A stretch of 11,144 bases of DNA, from the NCBI GenBank assembly GCA_902773065.1, contig CACYDD010000135.1, positions 1-11,144 of the forward strand, written 5' to 3'. A program made the translations under genes and the position numbers. The stretch is from an uncultured Ruminococcus sp. (GTDB lineage Bacteria > Bacillota > Clostridia > Oscillospirales > Acutalibacteraceae). Positions 7,458 through 11,144 of the stretch are shown here, piece by piece. Below the pieces are notes generated by a model, which saw nothing but the letters and a program-made list of their open reading frames with translations, searched no databases and was not told the DNA's origin. How positions within the stretch are numbered: position 1 is the stretch's first letter; every line of letters begins with the position of its first letter.

Positions 7458-10178
7458 ATGTTAGATCAAATAATTTATACAGAATGTAACCCTCAGAGAG
7501 ATTTACTGCACGACGGAAAAATTGTCCGTAAGAACGGTTACGGCGTTTTTTCCATGAGCAAGGAGATCTTTTCAAATAAAAAAATCAAAAATTATAACAG
7601 CTTATATGATCTTCTGATGTATACCAATTGCTCGAAAGAAAAAAATGAATTGATCGGAACATTCGGCTCCTATATCTATATCAATGTTCCTGATAATGTG
7701 GATGTTTTTATGTTCGATTACGGCAGACCGCACTGCAAGAATCCACTGAAAGAAAGACTTCACAGAAGCGGTATCCATATCAAACAATGTCTTGTCGGTA
7801 CATTTGAAGACTATCCGTGCAGCTGGTTCGGTTCACCAGTCTGGAACGCCCATACTATACATGAAGATAATTACTATGTTGATGATGTTGTGAATTTTGA
7901 ACCGCCTTTCCTTGATCAGCTGCCTTCCCGAAATCCTGCAAAAGGATATCTTAGTTTCGAGAACGTACGTGAATTTGTCAAAAATGAAAGAAGTGAATTG
8001 CTGGCAGCGGCTGTTGCATTTGTTTTTGCACAGATGAAACTTCCTCCGCATGAACAAAAGGTTTTGCTCATCAAAGACCTTCCTCAGAATGTTGAACTAT
8101 GGATCGCAGCAATCTCTTTCTGCTTTCCGCAATGTATCGCACAAAGGATCACTTTTAATACCAATATATCAAACCTTGGCAGCAAAATTGAATCAAGACT
8201 TTTTTATACTTCTGACTCAGGCAGCACAGGAGCTTCTGTTGATCCTGAAAACCAGAAACGCAGTCCATATTTTATGATTGCGGGTTATCATCCTCATGAT
8301 GAAAGCAGTGCTAATCTCAGACAATATGCAGCAAGCAGATTTGTGATCCTTGACGGTAAAAATAACAAACTTGACTATGAAATTGATGGTGAGAACAGAT
8401 CGTACTATCAGGCTGTCAGAGATTACAGTTCCGATCTGCGGGATTTTTGCAGACATATTTTGCCTGCTCTCTCCGAAAAAGGGATTGTTCCTAATGTTCC
8501 TGATTATTTCGACGCTTATCAATATTTACTGGATACGTCACAAAGAATGGAAAAGCATACCTATGAAAAAACCTTATTACATATGCAGACTATCACAAAG
8601 TTCGGACTTCCCGATTCCGAACTTTCACAAAGGTTTCTTGATAATTGTCTCAATACTTATGACAGCTACTCCGATACAGACAGACAAAGTAATTATCCTT
8701 TGCTTATGGCAATGTCAAAATTAGCAAAATTATGTCATCGGGAAAAAGATGTGACTGCCTGTATTGCTGACGGTATTCAGGATACGATCAACCAGAGTTA
8801 CCGCAGCGGCGTATTATTTTCAGCAAACTGGGAGGCGATCAGAAGCTCTGTTCTTTCCGAACTGATCCAGCCGATCTTATGCGAAATACTGAATGATACA
8901 GAGCTGGAAAGATATTATAAAAAGTTTCCGCAGAGCGACCCGACAACGGTAGAAACGATGATGGATATGTTCTTCACCATGCTGAGAAGCAATGAGGGCG
9001 GGATCGAAAGTGTGTTTAAAAATAAGGTACGGATGACATTTCTGTATCAGGGGGTTCTGGCACTGACAGAACATGAAGACAATCTGATGAGAGTATTGTC
9101 AAAAGTACAGAATTCAGAAAAAATGATGGATTTTCTGATCTACAATATAGGAAGAACACTGATCCGCCGTAAACCACAGACATCTGACAAATGGTTTGAT
9201 CTGATTGTTGACAAGTGTAATGTAAGCTGTGTAAAAATCTGTCAGCTGATGTGCCAGTTCCCTGATATCAAAATGGAAAAAATAGAAGAATTCCTTGCAG
9301 GCAGAGTGAGAAAAAATAAAAACATTGATTCTACGATTATCACTGCACTGAATCATTCCATTAAAAAATTAGGGGCTGATGAAAAAACAGGTATTGGTAT
9401 TTTTGAGGAAGTGATCAAATATACCTCTGTCAGAAATATCAATACGATTATCGTACATGTACAAAAATGTACGCTGTCACCGGAGGCTTATTCCTTTATT
9501 TTCGATAAGCTCGATGATAAGCTGCTTTCAGAATGTTTTAACAAAGAGCTGGATGATATGATTTTTGATTCGATCTACAAATGGTCGATCAGACTCAAAA
9601 AAACACCGCGCAGTACATTGATGTGGGAATTCGGCAAAGTACTGGAACGGGCTGATACAGAACAGAAAATGCTGGATGCTGTTGCCAGATACAGCAAATA
9701 CCGGATCAGGCTCACGGAATCTTTTATCAGAGAAGAAGGCTTTCAGAAAATCGTAGAAAAAACAGAAAAGTTTCTGAGCGGTCATGTTCATCTTGCTGTG
9801 CTGACGATGTTTGAAGCAAATGACAAAGAAGCATTGGTAAATACCTATATCGGTACTCTCATAGAAAGGAATGTCAAATTAAATCCTGAAAAACAATTAC
9901 TGTCCGTGTGCAGTGCAGGAGTGATGCATTATAAAATTCCCGATTGTGCAGATGAATATGTGATCGGTATCCAGAAAATTATTATGGCATCGCTGGAATA
10001 TCAGCTGCCAAAATATAATATCCCCAATCTTGAGTCAAAGGTTGCCAAATCCAGAGATTTTGACAAACAGATCCGGGAAGTGCTTGCCGGTATGATCAGA
10101 AATAACAATAACGGTCAGAAAAAATCAAGCGGAATCGGAAAGCTTTTTAACAATATGTTCAATCGTGATAAAAATTAG
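7458..10178 (+). CDS. GAP1-like GTPase-associated protein
   Basis: This 906-residue protein begins with ATG, preceded by AAAGGA at 7440-7445, a slightly long 12-base spacing. Residues 1-160 form a mixed alpha/beta domain starting IIYTECNPQRDLLHDG, followed by a long, partly aromatic stretch (CSWFGSPVWNAH). Residues about 165-330 include VLLIKDLPQNVELWIAAIS and ITFNTNISN, the kind of segment I associate with the middle domain of GTPase-associated protein 1. From about 330 to the end it is almost wholly helical, without recognisable catalytic motifs, and ends in a short Lys/Asn/Gly-rich tail with a possible amphipathic helix (GIGKLFNNMF). No signal peptide, membrane segment or nuclease motif is apparent. 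Position directly after the GTPase gene supports a partner role. The GAP1 assignment is from memory of motif style and context, so moderate; despite the name, GTPase-activating activity is not shown by the sequence. Confidence 0.7.
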   Translation: MLDQIIYTECNPQRDLLHDGKIVRKNGYGVFSMSKEIFSNKKIKNYNSLYDLLMYTNCSKEKNELIGTFGSYIYINVPDNVDVFMFDYGRPHCKNPLKERLHRSGIHIKQCLVGTFEDYPCSWFGSPVWNAHTIHEDNYYVDDVVNFEPPFLDQLPSRNPAKGYLSFENVREFVKNERSELLAAAVAFVFAQMKLPPHEQKVLLIKDLPQNVELWIAAISFCFPQCIAQRITFNTNISNLGSKIESRLFYTSDSGSTGASVDPENQKRSPYFMIAGYHPHDESSANLRQYAASRFVILDGKNNKLDYEIDGENRSYYQAVRDYSSDLRDFCRHILPALSEKGIVPNVPDYFDAYQYLLDTSQRMEKHTYEKTLLHMQTITKFGLPDSELSQRFLDNCLNTYDSYSDTDRQSNYPLLMAMSKLAKLCHREKDVTACIADGIQDTINQSYRSGVLFSANWEAIRSSVLSELIQPILCEILNDTELERYYKKFPQSDPTTVETMMDMFFTMLRSNEGGIESVFKNKVRMTFLYQGVLALTEHEDNLMRVLSKVQNSEKMMDFLIYNIGRTLIRRKPQTSDKWFDLIVDKCNVSCVKICQLMCQFPDIKMEKIEEFLAGRVRKNKNIDSTIITALNHSIKKLGADEKTGIGIFEEVIKYTSVRNINTIIVHVQKCTLSPEAYSFIFDKLDDKLLSECFNKELDDMIFDSIYKWSIRLKKTPRSTLMWEFGKVLERADTEQKMLDAVARYSKYRIRLTESFIREEGFQKIVEKTEKFLSGHVHLAVLTMFEANDKEALVNTYIGTLIERNVKLNPEKQLLSVCSAGVMHYKIPDCADEYVIGIQKIIMASLEYQLPKYNIPNLESKVAKSRDFDKQIREVLAGMIRNNNNGQKKSSGIGKLFNNMFNRDKN

Positions 10179-10203
10179 ACATTTTATAAGATAAACTGCA
10201 AAG

Positions 10204-10239
10204 CTGCACAGCGAATTGACATTCGCTGTGCAGTTTTTT
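10204..10239 (+). terminator. Intrinsic terminator of the five-gene operon
   Basis: A perfect 13-bp stem (CTGCACAGCGAAT at 10204-10216 with ATTCGCTGTGCAG at 10221-10233) closes a TGAC loop and is followed by six T residues (10234-10239). It lies 25 bases after the stop of the GAP1-like gene. An upstream AAACTGC at 10193-10199 could compete for pairing with GCAGTTT. On the other strand the stem is not followed by a continuous T run, so it probably acts mainly on + strand transcripts. Confidence 0.93.
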
Positions 10240-10271
10240 AGTGTAACCAGACATAATAAAATTTAAATAGT

Positions 10272-10285
10272 TATTTTGCAAAATA
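10272..10285. repeat. Perfect 14-bp palindrome TATTTTGCAAAATA
   Basis: This AT-rich perfect palindrome lies between the operon terminator and the convergent acyltransferase gene. It could be a protein-binding site or a weak hairpin, but it is not followed by a T tract in either direction and is not next to a promoter. No function is assigned. Confidence 0.3.
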
Positions 10286-10336
10286 TACAACAACAAAATT
10301 CTTGCTGCCGAAGGCATATGTATTAAGAGCTTCTTA

Positions 10337-11144
10337 TCATTTTGTATTGTTATTGATTTCAGGTTTGAAAATTTTCTTTTGAATGATATTGACTGTAACA
10401 GAAATCAGAACAGACAGAATGATACAGATACAATAATTATACCATATCCCTGTTTCTATGTTCAGACTTAGCATAATTGCTCTGATCGTAACATGAGAAA
10501 CATATAATTCCAATGATATGGAACCGATATCAGCCAACAGCTTTCTGATTCGGGAATGAACAAACATCAGAACAAGAAAAACAATAAAGATCATCGCAGG
10601 AGTGAATAATTCATTCACCAATCTGTTCAGCATTATTGACTTTGCAGACTCAACTCCGATACAGTTAAAAATAATATATACTATTTTTATCAACGCTGAC
10701 AAAGCCAGCAAAATATAAACCCAAAAATTAAATTTTTCCTTTTTATAAATCTTTTCGGCAATATATGCACCAAAAATAAAGATAGGTACTCTCCATAATG
10801 CATTATGAATATCAGAAAAAACATTTCTGAATTTTAAATACAGCAGACCAATCAGAGCAAGCCATATCATCATCAGTAATACAAAAAAACAAACTTGGAT
10901 TTTTTGTTTTCTCTGTCAAAAATTTTAAATATAGCAGGATAAAGCAAATACATCACAGAAATAAAACTGACAAACCAGACAATGCCGACTCCTTGCATCC
11001 AGAATGATAATGTTGTAAGATCCAATAAAAACTGTTGTGCAGGATACTTCAATATAAAAATATCTCTTATTATCCAGAATATCCCTCCGATCATCAGGTA
11101 TGGTACTGCAAGACGTTTAAATCGTCGGAAATAAAATATCCGTA
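10337..11144 (-). pseudogene. Acyltransferase-3 family membrane protein, 5'-partial, split by a -1 frame change
   Basis: Reading the minus strand, the frame is open from the window edge through FRRFKRLAVPYL and a membrane-rich stretch to KFVFLYY, ending at a TGA (10873-10875). The next frame carries on as MMIWLALIGLLYL to the stop at 10337. Together they give about 265 residues with roughly eight membrane helices and hallmarks of the acyltransferase-3 family: RVPIFIFGAYI and the late SISLELYVSH segment. The N-terminal part, with the usual catalytic His, lies outside the window. The break falls at seven T residues (plus-strand A run 10883-10889). One more T, or a -1 slip, would restore a continuous helix (FVFFVLLMMIWLALIG). 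The family O-acylates extracellular sugars or lipids in the membrane. It may be a pseudogene, a sequencing artefact, phase-variable, or joined by frameshifting. Its base composition is visibly AT-richer than the operon. Confidence 0.75.

Noticed and set aside
10304..10316. Stem TGCC-GAA-GGCA as a terminator for the acyltransferase gene
   Set aside because: The stem has only 4 bp and no T tract follows it on the minus strand.
1..11144. tRNA, rRNA, CRISPR array, insertion sequence or attachment site
   Set aside because: No repeat-spacer pattern, transposase-like frame, terminal inverted repeats, tRNA-like CCA/T-loop sequence or long direct repeat was seen on either strand by eye.

Overview
The window looks like a low-to-mid GC Gram-positive chromosome, most likely a gut or rumen clostridium of the Ruminococcus/Oscillospiraceae type. 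This rests on overall base composition, one strong AGGAGG-type ribosome binding site, GTG and TTG starts, and general protein flavour. It is an impression, not a phylogenetic result.

Layout: positions 2-10178 are filled almost without gaps by five genes on the + strand, the first cut by the window edge. In order they are (1) the C-terminal part of an Hsp70-like protein, (2) an Hsp70 whose C-terminal lid is replaced by a von Willebrand A (VWA) domain, (3) a 1056-residue protein with a degenerate J-domain, two zinc ribbons, a helical segment and a run of fibronectin III-like domains, (4) a P-loop GTPase of the TRAFAC type with an N-terminal zinc-binding region, and (5) a 906-residue protein resembling GTPase-associated protein 1 (GAP1). 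Gaps between them are 15, 97, 13 and 47 bases. A strong intrinsic terminator at 10204-10239 closes the unit. On the opposite strand, 10337-11144 holds the C-terminal part of an acyltransferase-3 family membrane protein, split in two frames at a homopolymer run. It is AT-richer and converges on the operon, so it is probably unrelated.

How the genes may work together: the operon combines an Hsp70 pair, a J-like protein, a VWA metal-binding scaffold, a GTPase and a GTPase partner. No signal peptide or membrane segment is evident in any of the five, so the products are probably cytosolic and may form one assembly. The make-up recalls the NTP-dependent, GTPase- or VWA-chaperone-centred conflict systems described by Aravind and colleagues, in which chaperone-like NTPases and GTPases set a threshold for response. 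Here a dedicated Hsp70/J-like pair could take the chaperone role. Assignment to defence or stress signalling is inference. No nuclease, protease, pore or other obvious effector is visible, and part of the operon lies upstream of the window.
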